In this document: positions 45,994 to 55,465 of the stretch, in pieces | How the letters are laid out: each line of letters begins with the position of its first letter | Position numbering within the stretch: the first letter of the stretch is position 1 | Source of the DNA: Aliarcobacter sp. | GTDB taxonomy: Bacteria > Campylobacterota > Campylobacteria > Campylobacterales > Arcobacteraceae | Length of the DNA: 64,000 nucleotides | Direction of reading: 5' to 3' | Assembly: GCA_028690445.1 (NCBI GenBank) | Contig: JAQVBE010000002.1 | Span: 1-64,000, forward strand | Program-made: the position numbers and the translations under genes | The notes under the pieces: generated by a model | The model's input: only the letters and a program-made list of their open reading frames with translations | Database searches by the model: none | What the model was told of the DNA's origin: nothing

Positions 45994-48510
45994 AATATCA
46001 AGTTTTAAAGGTTTTTGATAAACCTTTAAAGCTTTGCTTTCCAAACTTTTATTGATGTAATTTTCATAAAAAAGAATTAAATTACTAGTAGATAGTTTTT
46101 CTATTTCTTGTTTATCTTCATTTTTTAGTTTTGATATATCAATAATGATTTTTGGATTTTTTTCTTCTTTTTCAATCAAAAATAGTTGGTCTAATTTTGA
46201 TAGTTGTTTTACATGATATTTTTTATTTAGTTCAATAATTAGATTAAAAAACGATATTGGGTCATTATTTAAAATATAAATTTTTTCTTTTTCTATATTT
46301 TTAGATTTTATTTCAAATTGTGAAATATTTTCTATAGGATCTTCACTATTTTCTAAATTTTTATTTTGTATCTCTTGAAAATCCAAATCCATTGCCAGCT
46401 CACTATTTTTAGGAATAATTACTTCAAAAGTTGAACCAGTATCTAGTTTGCTGAAAACATTTATTTTTCCATGTAATAAAGATACAAGTTCCTTACAAAT
46501 AGTAAGACCAAGTCCTGTTCCTCCATATTTCCTAGTTGTACTTCCATCTACTTGTTTAAATCTATCAAAAATATATTCAAGTTTATCTGATGGAATTCCT
46601 ATTCCTTCATCTTGAATTGTAATTTTTATATTGTCTTTTTCATTTGTAATTAAAAAATATATTTTTCCTTTTGAAGTAAACTTTAAAGCATTACTTAGAA
46701 GGTTTTTGATTATTTGATTTAATTTGGCTTGATCATTATAAATATAATCTAAATCTTCATCTATTTTAAAAATTAACTCCAGATTTTTTGCTTTTGTTTG
46801 GGCATAAAACATTTCATAAATAGAATTCATGTAATCTTTTAATTGAATTTTAGAGTTATGAATAATATTTTGTTTTGCGTCAAGTTTTGATAAATCAAGA
46901 ACATCATTTATTAAACTTAATAAATCTTTCCCGCATTTATGAACTATTTCTAAATTTTTAATTTGTTTTTCATCAAGATTCCCTGATTTGTTTTTCATCA
47001 TTATCTCGCTAATTATATTTATAGAATTAAGAGGCGTTTTCAGTTCATGACTCATATTTGCAAGAAAATCATCTTTTGATTTATTTGCTTCTTCTGCGAA
47101 AATCTTAGCATCATATAGTTTTTTTCTTTTTTTCTTTAGTTCCTTAATCATTGTAACAAAGTTCGAACTTAACTGATAAATTTCGGAAATATTAGTATTT
47201 AATATTTCTACATTTTTATTTTCTTCAGATATTTGGGAAGTTTGGGTTGATAAATCAATAATTGGTTTTGTAATAGAATTAGAAAAAATGTGTATTTTTT
47301 TTAGTAAAAAATAGAAAAAAACGATATAAAAGAAAAGTAAAAAAATAATAGCTAGATAACCAATTATATTTGATAATTTCTTTAAAGATTCAATAGATGA
47401 AAATATATTATTTTTATCAATTAAAATCATCAACTTCCAGTGAGTTTCATCGATATCTTGTTGTATAGTTAAATACTCTTTATCTTCTATTTTTAGAGTT
47501 GCCACTAAAGTTTCATTATTAATTAAATCTCTAAAATGTGAAGCGAAAGGACCTTTATTTGTAAGAATATTAAATTCTTCTGGTTTTGATATAGTTTTTA
47601 AAATAGAATCTGTATAAAGATGCTCTTTTAACTCTTTTAAGCCAAGTAACGTTTCAATTTTTTCTGGCATTGCAATAATCATACCATCTTTGTCAACCAT
47701 AAATAAGTTTGCATTATAGGGTAATTTTCTATCTAAAATATTTTTTATAAAACTATTTATTGTTATATCAAGTCCTGTAACTCCTTCTAAAAAATCATTA
47801 TTATAAATTGGAACAACGCATGATAACATCCAACCATTTCCAGCAGGATCTAAATAAGCATTTGTCCAAACGGGTTTTTTTTCTAGGTTATGTTTTAGAT
47901 CTGCTAAATAATAGAAATTGTAATCTTCCATTTTAATATGAGAACCGTATTGTTCATAAACTTTATCAATAAAAGGATAAAGCCTATTCATATTATCCCA
48001 GCTATTAAAATATGCTGCATTTATGTTTGGATTTACATCTACAATAGCTTTTAATGATATATCCATAGCTTCTGTGAAAATTGCTTTTTGTCTTTCAACT
48101 TCGGTTATTTTTGTATGTGATGAATAATAAACACTAGAACCAACTTGATTTGTTTTATAAAATACCCCATTTGATGCTACATCAAATTTGGGTTCTTCAT
48201 TTGGAAGTCCAAATTGTTTGGGCTTTTCCATGATATGTTGATGAATAGATTGTAAAATAGAAGCCATTCTTGAAATTTCTGCTAGTTTATCACTTATTAT
48301 TGTGGCTTCATTTTCAAGAATAGCCTGAGTATGAGATTGAGCTTCTTTTAATAAAAGAGTAATATTTTTTGATGAGATATATGAATTTATAGAAAAATAC
48401 AAAATAATTAGGGCAACTTCAACTACAAGAATAGGAATTAAGGAAAATTTAACAAAATGATTTGAAAGTATTTTTCCAAGATTTTTTTTCTTCTCTATTG
48501 TTTTGTTCAT
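45979..48510 (-). CDS. hybrid-type membrane sensor histidine kinase with dCache sensor
   Basis: The 843-residue protein has two membrane helices (about 23-43 and 385-405) that flank a periplasmic dCache-like sensor (WTNAYLDPAGNGWMLSCVVPIY, FLEGVTGLDITI). A HAMP-like/coiled-coil segment follows, then HisKA with His488 in FLANMSHELKTPLNSI, and HATPase_c with NLLSNALKF, IQDEGIGIP and YGGTGLGLTI. The C-terminal 120 residues look like a degenerate receiver (IYILNNDPISFF, KIIIDIS, YQKPLK). The ligand is unknown. It diverges from the broken flagellin gene. Confidence 0.88.
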   Translation of the reverse strand: MNKTIEKKKNLGKILSNHFVKFSLIPILVVEVALIILYFSINSYISSKNITLLLKEAQSHTQAILENEATIISDKLAEISRMASILQSIHQHIMEKPKQFGLPNEEPKFDVASNGVFYKTNQVGSSVYYSSHTKITEVERQKAIFTEAMDISLKAIVDVNPNINAAYFNSWDNMNRLYPFIDKVYEQYGSHIKMEDYNFYYLADLKHNLEKKPVWTNAYLDPAGNGWMLSCVVPIYNNDFLEGVTGLDITINSFIKNILDRKLPYNANLFMVDKDGMIIAMPEKIETLLGLKELKEHLYTDSILKTISKPEEFNILTNKGPFASHFRDLINNETLVATLKIEDKEYLTIQQDIDETHWKLMILIDKNNIFSSIESLKKLSNIIGYLAIIFLLFFYIVFFYFLLKKIHIFSNSITKPIIDLSTQTSQISEENKNVEILNTNISEIYQLSSNFVTMIKELKKKRKKLYDAKIFAEEANKSKDDFLANMSHELKTPLNSINIISEIMMKNKSGNLDEKQIKNLEIVHKCGKDLLSLINDVLDLSKLDAKQNIIHNSKIQLKDYMNSIYEMFYAQTKAKNLELIFKIDEDLDYIYNDQAKLNQIIKNLLSNALKFTSKGKIYFLITNEKDNIKITIQDEGIGIPSDKLEYIFDRFKQVDGSTTRKYGGTGLGLTICKELVSLLHGKINVFSKLDTGSTFEVIIPKNSELAMDLDFQEIQNKNLENSEDPIENISQFEIKSKNIEKEKIYILNNDPISFFNLIIELNKKYHVKQLSKLDQLFLIEKEEKNPKIIIDISKLKNEDKQEIEKLSTSNLILFYENYINKSLESKALKVYQKPLKLDILISL

Positions 48511-48666
48511 TATTATTCCAAAATATAAGGTATTTCTTTAATTATATACTATTTAATGGAGTTTATTAATAATATTTAAATAAGTTTACAAAATTAAAAT
48601 GATACTTTATTGACATTGTGTTTTTATACAATATTAATAAATCTGTTTTTTTAGGAATGATATTTT

Positions 48667-50067
48667 ATGAATATTGGTGTTTTATCAAATCTATTAAAAG
48701 AAAATTCAATTAATAATAATAAAATATTGGGGAATTCCCTAGAAAAATTATCAACAGGACTTAGACTAAATAAAGCCTCAGATGATGCCTCAGGTATTGC
48801 AATTTCCGATAAATTAAGAACTCAAGCTAGTGGAATAAAACAAGGTATTGATAATACGAATAGTTCAATAGCCATGATGAATATTGCGGATAAAGCAATG
48901 AGTGAACTTAGTAATATTTTAGATACAGTAAAAGCAAAAGCCATTCAGATGAATACAGATACTACAAGTGAAGATGGAAGAAAAATTATCAAAACGGATA
49001 TTTTAAAATTAATAGAAAGTTACGATGATATTGTTTGTAGAACAAATTATAATCAAACGCCACTTTTAAACGGTTATGTAACTCCTTTTGATTTTCAAGT
49101 TGGTGAAAATTCAAGTGAAATAATAAGTGTTGATATAAATTCTGTTGAATCAAAACACATGGGAGAAGCTGATCCTTATAAGTTGAAGAATTTTATTACG
49201 GGGTTTAATGGGATGCCAGTTATCTCCTCTTCTTCAACAATAGGAAGTTTGGGTGAAGGTGTAGTTCTAAGTAATGATTTAGCTAACAAAATTCCTGGGA
49301 ATTCAGATCCTTCAGGAGCTTTTATGATAGAAATTCCGTCTGGAACAAAAGATTTAACACTGTATCTTAATGAGTACTCAGCTAAAGATACTCTTCAGAT
49401 TTTTACTAAAGATGGAAATCATGTCGCTGGAACACCTGCCAGTGATTCTATAAGTTGGCAAATGGGATATTCTCCATTAGATATAATTTCAACTTATTCA
49501 AATAAATTTAATACAGGTGCAGTTTATCAAAATGAGTTAAGTACTTATCAATTGAATTCAACAACAAATAATTTAGGAAATACATCTGTAAATTACATTG
49601 ATAAAAATGGAATTAGTCAAATATGGACTATGGGTTCTTATGATGAAATGGTAGTAATTCCTGAAGTAACAGAAAATTAATTAGTATTTGTTAATGGAAA
49701 TAATAGTAGTGTTTATGAAACAGCAGCAGAATGGAGTGCTTTGGGTGGAGTTGTAGAAGAAAACAATAATCCAACTCTACTTATTCAATCACAAAATTTA
49801 ATGAAAGTTATCGATGAAGCATTAAATCAGTTAAACTTACAAAGAGCAAATGTTGGTGCTGGTACAAATCAACTTGAATCCTCTGCAAGAAATCAAATGA
49901 CAAATTATGTAAATCTAAAAAGTGCAGAATCAATAATTCGTGATGTGGATTATCCAAGTGAAAGTACAGGATTTAATAAAGCAAAGATAATAGCGCAAGC
50001 TGGTTCTTATGTACAATCCCAAGCCAATCGGATTGATCAACAAAGTATTTCTCAATTACTAAAATAA
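48667..50067 (+). pseudogene. flagellin gene interrupted by one in-frame stop codon
   Basis: The frame from 48667 runs 337 codons to TAA at 49678-49680, then continues open in the same frame for 128 codons to 50067. The first part has the flagellin N-terminal domain (LGNSLEKLSTGLRLNKASDD, then DASGIAISDKLR); the second part has the flagellin C-terminal domain (QRANVGAGTNQLESSARNQM, IIAQAGSYVQSQANRIDQQ). Both are required for filament assembly, so the stop should inactivate it. The intact product would have had about 466 residues with a beta-rich middle. The base after TAA is T, a context that favours termination. A single CAA or GAA to TAA change explains it. Confidence 0.85.
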
Positions 50068-50078
50068 ACATAGATTAT

Positions 50079-50106
50079 ATGTAAAACTTCTATTGAAGCT
50101 TTACAT
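50079..50106 (+). terminator. hairpin after the flagellin pseudogene
   Basis: ATGTAAAACTTC (50079-50090) and GAAGCTTTACAT (50095-50106) form a stem with one mismatch around TATT. A second small stem AGTTAA/TTAACT (50124-50144) with a T-run follows. Either could end the flagellin transcript. Confidence 0.5.
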
Positions 50107-50138
50107 ACATTTCAAAAAGTTCTAGTTAAGTTGGTAGT

Positions 50139-51338
50139 TTAACTTTTTTTGATTTTATTTAATGCTCTTTCTAATCTTTTAAAACCTTCATCCATTTCAT
50201 TTTTTGAAATAGTAAGTGCAGGAAGTAATCTAAGAGTATTTTTTCCTGCTTTTAAAACTAAAATACCTTCTTCAAAAGCAGTTTTTATTATAAGTGCTAA
50301 AGTATCAGCATCTTTTGCTCTAAGTCCACGCATAAGTCCAAGACCTACATTATTTGTGAATAATTCTTTATTATTTTCATAAATTTCATTTAACTTTTTA
50401 TTAAAATAAATAATAGTTTCATCTAAAGCTCCACTATCTTTTATCTCTTCTAAAATATCTAAAACTTCTAATGCCGCACTTGTTACTAAATAGTTTCCAC
50501 CAAAAGTAGAACCATGATCTCCTGGATTAAAAATATCTTTGTGAGTAGTCATGATTGCACCTATTGGAACTCCACCACCTAATCCTTTTGCTAGTGTTAC
50601 AATATCTGGTTGGATTTCATAAAGATTTGAAGCTAAAAATTCACCTGTTCTATAAACACCCGTTTGAACTTCATCGATTATTAATAAAATCTTATTTTCT
50701 TTTAAAAATTTTGCTAACTCTTGAATTTCTTGTTTATCAAATGGTTGAACACCACCTTCCCCTTGAACAAGTTCAATCATAACTGCAGCTGTTTCATCAT
50801 CAATAGCATTGTAAATATCATTTATATAGTTATAGTATGAAAAACCCTCAGGATATGGAGCAAAATTTGGTGTATGCATTGAGCTTTGACCAGTTGCTTT
50901 TACAGTTGTTATGGTTCTTCCATGAAAAGAGTGAGTTAGAGTTATCACTTTATATCTTTTCTTTTCAAAATTTGTTTCCCCATATTTTCTAGCAATCTTA
51001 ATAGCACATTCATTTGCTTCAGCACCACTATTTGAGAAAAATGTTCTAATGTTATAACCACTTAATTCTTTTAATCTTTTTGCTAATTTTGCTTGTGGTT
51101 CAATAGCATATAAATTTGAAATATGTGTTATATTTAAAATTTGTTCATAGATTTTATCTGCAACTCTTTTATTTCCATGACCAACACTACAAACGGCGAT
51201 TCCAGATGTGAAATCTATATAATCTTTATTGTTATCATCAAAAAGTGTAGCATTTATACCTTTTTTGAAATTTACATAATTTCTTGCATATGTATGAAGT
51301 ACATACTCTTTATCTAACTGTTCTAATTGTTCATTCAT
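50139..51338 (-). CDS. argD: acetylornithine aminotransferase family
   Basis: The 399-residue class III PLP aminotransferase has YIDFTSGIAVCSVGHGN, FFSNSGAEANECAIKIARKYG, HSFHGRT, GEGGVQPFD, LLIIDEVQTGVYRTGEF, the PLP lysine in TLAKGLGGGVPIGAI, GSTFGGNYLVTSAALEVLD, and GLGLMRGLRA. This is the ArgD pattern, for arginine and possibly lysine synthesis. It is a single leftward gene convergent with the flagellin pseudogene. Confidence 0.93.
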   Translation of the reverse strand: MNEQLEQLDKEYVLHTYARNYVNFKKGINATLFDDNNKDYIDFTSGIAVCSVGHGNKRVADKIYEQILNITHISNLYAIEPQAKLAKRLKELSGYNIRTFFSNSGAEANECAIKIARKYGETNFEKKRYKVITLTHSFHGRTITTVKATGQSSMHTPNFAPYPEGFSYYNYINDIYNAIDDETAAVMIELVQGEGGVQPFDKQEIQELAKFLKENKILLIIDEVQTGVYRTGEFLASNLYEIQPDIVTLAKGLGGGVPIGAIMTTHKDIFNPGDHGSTFGGNYLVTSAALEVLDILEEIKDSGALDETIIYFNKKLNEIYENNKELFTNNVGLGLMRGLRAKDADTLALIIKTAFEEGILVLKAGKNTLRLLPALTISKNEMDEGFKRLERALNKIKKS

Positions 51339-51436
51339 TTATTTTCCTAAAAAAATTTAGATGTAATTTTAAGTGAAAATTATATCTAAAATAGTTTATA
51401 AATATAAAAAGTTTTATTTTTTAAACAGCTTTTTGC

Positions 51437-51442
51437 TAAAAT
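51437..51442 (+). promoter_or_regulatory. -10 element of pyrB
   Basis: TTTTTGCTAAAAT ends in TAAAAT about 24 bases before the ATG at 51467. This is the same extended form seen at serB. Confidence 0.45.
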
Positions 51443-51466
51443 CCAAACTAAAATAAAAGGAAAAAA

Positions 51467-52345
51467 ATGCAGCACTTGATTAGAACTTCTGATTTTTCAA
51501 AAGAAGAAATATTAGACATCTTTGCAGATGCAAGAGAGTTTTTAAAATCAAAACCAAATGAGATTTTAAAAGGTAAAATAATTGTTACATTGTTTTTTGA
51601 AAACTCTACCAGAACTAGAAGTTCTTTTGAAATTGCAGCTAAAAGATTGGGTGCTGAGGTTGTATCTCTTGATGTTGGAACCTCTTCTACTTCAAAAGGT
51701 GAAACTATATATGATACTGTTGCAAATATAAATGCAATGAGACCCGATGCAATTGTTGTTAGACATTCTGAGTGTGGTTTACCTGAAAGTTTAAAAGGTT
51801 TTGTTAATTGTCCAATTATAAACGCTGGTGATGGAAGACATTCTCATCCAACTCAAGCATTTCTTGATTTATTTACAATTTATGAACATTATAATGGTAA
51901 AACAGAAGGAAAAAAAATAGCAATTGTTGGAGATGTAAGAAATTCTAGAGTTGCTGGATCAAATAGAAGATTACTTCCAAGATTTGGAATAGAAGTAAAT
52001 TTAGTTGCACCCGATTGTTTTAAATATGAAAGTGATGATTTTAAACAATACAACAATATAAGAGAAATAATTGATGAACTTGATATTATTATGAGTTTAA
52101 GAAGTCAGCTAGAAAGACATAATTTAACTTATTTTGAATCTTTAAATGAATATGCAAAAGATTATTGCATTACAAATGAATTAGTAGGAGATAGAGATAT
52201 TATTCTTTTACATCCGGGTCCTGTAAATAGAAATATTGATATTAGTGATGAAATGCTAAAAGATCCAAGATCAAAAGTATTAACTCAAGTTACAAATGGT
52301 GTTGCAATTAGAGCAGCTATTTTGAAAAAATTAATGCTAAAATAA
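51467..52345 (+). CDS. pyrB: aspartate carbamoyltransferase catalytic chain
   Basis: The 292-residue enzyme has TLFFENSTRTRSSFEIAAKRLGA, STSKGETIYDTVANI, VVRHSECGLPE, NAGDGRHSHPTQAFLDLFTIYEH, KIAIVGDVRNSRVAGSN, DIIMSLRSQLERH, LLHPGPVNRNIDI, and TNGVAIRAA. The usual MRLQ.ER is SLRSQLERH here. It makes carbamoyl aspartate for pyrimidine synthesis. An AAAAGG ribosome-binding site precedes it. PyrI is not adjacent. Confidence 0.95.
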   Translation: MQHLIRTSDFSKEEILDIFADAREFLKSKPNEILKGKIIVTLFFENSTRTRSSFEIAAKRLGAEVVSLDVGTSSTSKGETIYDTVANINAMRPDAIVVRHSECGLPESLKGFVNCPIINAGDGRHSHPTQAFLDLFTIYEHYNGKTEGKKIAIVGDVRNSRVAGSNRRLLPRFGIEVNLVAPDCFKYESDDFKQYNNIREIIDELDIIMSLRSQLERHNLTYFESLNEYAKDYCITNELVGDRDIILLHPGPVNRNIDISDEMLKDPRSKVLTQVTNGVAIRAAILKKLMLK

Positions 52346-52348
52346 AAT

Positions 52349-53320
52349 TTGAACAAAGAGTTAATAAAAGAAAAATTAAATAAATTTGGCTTTGAAAAAG
52401 AGCCATTTTTATTCATTTTATCTTATGATTTAGATAAATTTTATATTGAAAAACTTTCAGATATTCCCTCAAGAATCAAATTTGAATTAAACTACAAAGA
52501 ACATCAAAAAATAAAAACAACTCAAAACAGCAAATTAGAAAAGTTCCCTCTTTCTTTTGAAAATTACAAAAGAAAATTTGATATTTTACAAAACGAGATA
52601 AAAGAAGGAAATTCTTATCTTTTAAATTTAACTGCTAAGACAAAAATAAAAACAACTTTTTCATTAGATGAAATTTATAAAAATACAGATGCAAAATTTA
52701 AATTAAGATTTCAAAATCAAGATGAAAATTTTGTTTGTTTTTCTCCTGAAAGATTTATAGAAATAAAAAAAAACAAAATCTTTACTTATCCTATGAAAGG
52801 AACTATTGATGCTTCTTTTGTAAATGCACAAGCTAGAATTTTAGGCGATATAAAAGAGATGGCTGAACATACCATGGTAGTTGATTTATTAAGAAATGAT
52901 TTGGGAATAGTTGGTTCAAAAGTTAGAGTTGAAAAGTTTAGATATATTGAAAAAATAAATGCAGGAAATAAAAAACTTTTTCAAGTGAGTTCAAAAATAT
53001 CAGCAAATCTACAAAATAATTGGCATGAAAATATTGGTGATATTCTCACTTCTCTTCTTCCTGCTGGTTCAATTACTGGAACACCAAAAAAGAAAACAAT
53101 TGAGATTTTAAATAAAGTTGAAGAGTATGATAGAGGATTTTATACGGGAATCTTTGGTTTTTTTGATGGAGAAAATCTAGACTCTTCTATAATGATTAGA
53201 TTTATAGAGATTAATAAGAATGGTGAATTATTTTATAAAAGTGGTGGAGGAATCACTTGTGATTCTAATGTAGAGTTAGAGTATCAAGAGTTACTTGATA
53301 AAATTTATTTACCTTTTTAA
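52349..53320 (+). CDS. pabB: aminodeoxychorismate synthase component I
   Basis: The 323-residue chorismate-binding enzyme has IKEGNSYLLNLTAK, FVCFSPERFIEI, FTYPMKGTIDA, EMAEHTMVVDLLRNDLG, LLPAGSITGTPKKKTIEIL, and DRGFYTGIFGFFDG. It lacks the long N-terminal region of anthranilate synthase, as is normal for short PabB proteins. The start is TTG, four bases after the pyrB stop. It is followed after 11 bases by pabC; with a glutaminase partner they make p-aminobenzoate for folate. PabA is not here. Confidence 0.88.
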   Translation: MNKELIKEKLNKFGFEKEPFLFILSYDLDKFYIEKLSDIPSRIKFELNYKEHQKIKTTQNSKLEKFPLSFENYKRKFDILQNEIKEGNSYLLNLTAKTKIKTTFSLDEIYKNTDAKFKLRFQNQDENFVCFSPERFIEIKKNKIFTYPMKGTIDASFVNAQARILGDIKEMAEHTMVVDLLRNDLGIVGSKVRVEKFRYIEKINAGNKKLFQVSSKISANLQNNWHENIGDILTSLLPAGSITGTPKKKTIEILNKVEEYDRGFYTGIFGFFDGENLDSSIMIRFIEINKNGELFYKSGGGITCDSNVELEYQELLDKIYLPF

Positions 53321-53331
53321 AAGGTTTTATA

Positions 53332-53904
53332 ATGAAAGAAAATATTTATTTTGAAACAATAAAATGTGAAGATTATGAAATTTTTAATTTAGAATATCAT
53401 AATAAAAGAGTTGCAAATACAATAGGTTTAAATATAAATTTACAAGAATATATCTATCCATCAAGTGAAGAATTACTCCGATGTAAAGTTATTTATAATG
53501 ATTTTGAAGTCATAAATGTAGAATATTTTCTTTATAAAAAAAGAGAAATTAACTCTTTTAAATTGATATTTGATGAGAATATTTCATATTCAAAAAAGTA
53601 TTTAGATAGGGAAAAATTAGATAACTTATTTTTGCAAAAAAATGATTGTGATGAAATTATTATTATAAAAAATGGTATTGTAACAGACACAAGTATTGCG
53701 AATATTGCAATATTCTACGAGAATTTTTGGATAACTTCAAAAAATTGTTTATTAAATGGAACAACAAAAAATAGACTTTTAGAAGAGAAATTTTTAATAG
53801 AAAAAGATATAAGTATTGAAATGTTGAAAAAGGCTTCTAAAATTGCTTTAATGAATGCAATGATAGGTTTTGATATTAAAGAAAACTATTCATTTAAAGT
53901 ATAA
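53332..53904 (+). CDS. pabC: aminodeoxychorismate lyase-like class IV aminotransferase
   Basis: The 190-residue protein shows the end part of class IV PLP enzymes: YFETIKCEDYEIFNLEYHNKRV with Arg, DEIIIIKNGIVTDTSIANIAIFYENFWIT, and LLNGTTKNRLLEE. It is shorter than typical PabC (about 270 residues) but keeps the IANIAI-type block. It forms p-aminobenzoate with the PabB product. An AAAAGG ribosome-binding site precedes it. It overlaps the end of the convergent protease gene by 19 bases. Confidence 0.8.
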   Translation: MKENIYFETIKCEDYEIFNLEYHNKRVANTIGLNINLQEYIYPSSEELLRCKVIYNDFEVINVEYFLYKKREINSFKLIFDENISYSKKYLDREKLDNLFLQKNDCDEIIIIKNGIVTDTSIANIAIFYENFWITSKNCLLNGTTKNRLLEEKFLIEKDISIEMLKKASKIALMNAMIGFDIKENYSFKV

Positions 53905-54524
53905 ACTCTAAAAAGTAATTTTTCCCATTTATTTTCTTTTCCCCAATTTATTTTTACTTTTTCTGTGAATTTTTCATGGGTAAATTTGTAAGAGTCAATT
54001 TCGTTAAAGGCAAATTTTGGGATTAATTTTGTTCTTCTTGTAAGAGGAATAACCATTGAACTTAGATTATCTAAAACTAAAGGAGTTGATTCCTTGGTCT
54101 CTAAATATAATAAAATCATATGAGAATCTTTTTGACCTTTTATGTCAACAATTGCAAAATATAATTTTTCTTTTGGAATACCAACTTCTAAAAGTGTAAA
54201 ATATTTGGTGATTACATAATCTTCACAATCACCATGCCCCTGAAGGAGAAATTCCTTTGGTGTTGCCCAATAATCAAGAGAAGCTTGTGTTGATGTATCA
54301 TAAGCAGGAAGTATTTTATTTACAAAAGAATTTATATGAGATAATTTCTTAATAAGTTCATAATCTTTTACTTGAATTTTTAAATTCTTATATTTATCTA
54401 ATCGATTTTCAATAAAAGATTTTTTATCCGAATTATTAATATATTTAATATCTTTTCCATTTAATTTAAACTCATAAGCAAGAGTATAATTGATAAGAAA
54501 AATAAGGAAAATAAGTTGTTTCAT
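53886..54524 (-). CDS. periplasmic transglutaminase-like cysteine protease (LapG/BTLCP type)
   Basis: The protein has a signal peptide (MKQLIFLIFLINYTLA) and the BTLCP catalytic triad: Cys in HGDCEDYVITKYFTLLEVGI, His in DSHMILLY, and Asp in LVLDNL. LapG-type proteases cut surface adhesins under c-di-GMP control of LapD; no LapD or adhesin is in the window, so the substrate is open. I choose the ATG at 54522-54524 because it puts the charged N-terminus before the hydrophobic core; an upstream ATG would add five residues. The 3' end overlaps pabC. Confidence 0.85.
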   Translation of the reverse strand: MKQLIFLIFLINYTLAYEFKLNGKDIKYINNSDKKSFIENRLDKYKNLKIQVKDYELIKKLSHINSFVNKILPAYDTSTQASLDYWATPKEFLLQGHGDCEDYVITKYFTLLEVGIPKEKLYFAIVDIKGQKDSHMILLYLETKESTPLVLDNLSSMVIPLTRRTKLIPKFAFNEIDSYKFTHEKFTEKVKINWGKENKWEKLLFRVYTLNE

Positions 54525-54564
54525 GAGATATAATAACATTAAATTTTTGAAATAGGTATTAATT

Positions 54565-54999
54565 ATGATTAAAGATATTATAGAAAATAATGAGTATAAA
54601 AGTTTAGTTGAAAAACAAATAAAAGAGAATGTACTTTTCTTATTAGAAAAAAAACAAGAGTTCTCAATAACTGCTAATATTCAATCTATTAGTTTTACTC
54701 CTGAATTACCAAAAGTTATAAAAGACCAAATGCATAAATTTTCTTTATTTACTTTGAGTAACTACACATACACAACAGTTCAAATAGACGATAATTATAT
54801 TAGTTTTGAAGCAGGTTTTGGAAATGAGAATTTTGGAAGTGTGGTTAAAATACCACTTTATGCAATCTTTCAAATAATTATTGATGAGTCAATTTTATAT
54901 ATAAATTCAGTTGCAACAGTAGAAAAATTTAATAGTGATTTAAAAAAGAATTCATTTAATATTTTTAAAAATAATCCAAATAATAAAAAGTTTGATTGA
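54565..54999 (+). CDS. SspB-like small protein, unknown function
   Basis: The 144-residue product shows a pattern resembling SspB-type ClpXP adaptors: an extended beta region (SITANIQSISFTPELPKVI), FTLSNYTYTTVQIDDNYISFEAGFG, and KIPLYAIFQIIID, followed by a charged tail. SspB-like proteins bind ssrA-tagged substrates and deliver them to ClpX. The match is visual and covers the SFEAGFG/IPL..I pattern only. It is divergent from the protease gene and followed by a clear terminator. Confidence 0.55.
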   Translation: MIKDIIENNEYKSLVEKQIKENVLFLLEKKQEFSITANIQSISFTPELPKVIKDQMHKFSLFTLSNYTYTTVQIDDNYISFEAGFGNENFGSVVKIPLYAIFQIIIDESILYINSVATVEKFNSDLKKNSFNIFKNNPNNKKFD

Positions 55000-55020
55000 G
55001 TTTTAGACTTAGATTGGTAT

Positions 55021-55056
55021 AAGGATAGAAAGTATTAATCCTTTCTATCCTTTTGT
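55021..55056 (+). terminator. intrinsic terminator after the SspB-like gene
   Basis: AAGGATAGAAAG (55021-55032), loop TATTAATC and CTTTCTATCCTT (55041-55052) form a perfect 12-bp stem followed by TTG and a T-rich stretch, 21 bases after the stop. Confidence 0.8.
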
Positions 55057-55062
55057 CTTTTT

Positions 55063-55460
55063 ATTTACAGCGATCTCTTTTTACCTGTTGAATCATTCAA
55101 AATACATTTGAAATTGCTTCATTAAGTTCATGGGCTTGTTTTCCTAAAATCTGATTATTTGAACTATTTGCATTTTCAATAATAATATCTTGCATTCCTT
55201 TATGAACGTGAAGGTGTACTTCTTTTACAATTGTTCAAGTAGTTTTGTTCCCAATTTTACGCAGTTTCTATTTTTGAAATTAACATGGTCTAATTTTAAT
55301 CTATTTAAAAACATTGTTAAATCCATATCACAAACTTGTTCTAATGCTCTTTGATCAAATTTTACATGAAGTGAGTGCAACTTTTGAATAGCCTTTGTTT
55401 AATTCAAATAATAAAAATACTGATGCAACAATTGCCATTACGGAAACAAACCATATTGTA
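55063..55460 (-). pseudogene. decayed chemoreceptor-like gene remnant
   Basis: This 466-base gap between genes holds no intact frame. Minus-strand fragments are readable: a membrane segment (VSVMAIVASVFLLFELNKGY), then FDQRALEQVCDMDLTMFLNR and LKLDHVNFKNRNCVKLG, then in another frame VKEVHLHVHKGMQDII and GKQAHELNEAISNVF, with stops between them. LDHVNFKNR and HVHKGMQDI recall a CZB-type zinc-binding domain of chemoreceptors. Deletions and frameshifts have removed most of the signalling domain. The origin assignment is tentative; the decay is clear. Confidence 0.55.
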
Positions 55461-55465
55461 CTCTT

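Noticed and set aside
48581..48604. Possible sigma-28 flagellar promoter before the flagellin gene
   Set aside because: TAAGTTT is present, but the -10 GCCGATAA is only weakly matched by AATGATAC, so I do not claim it.
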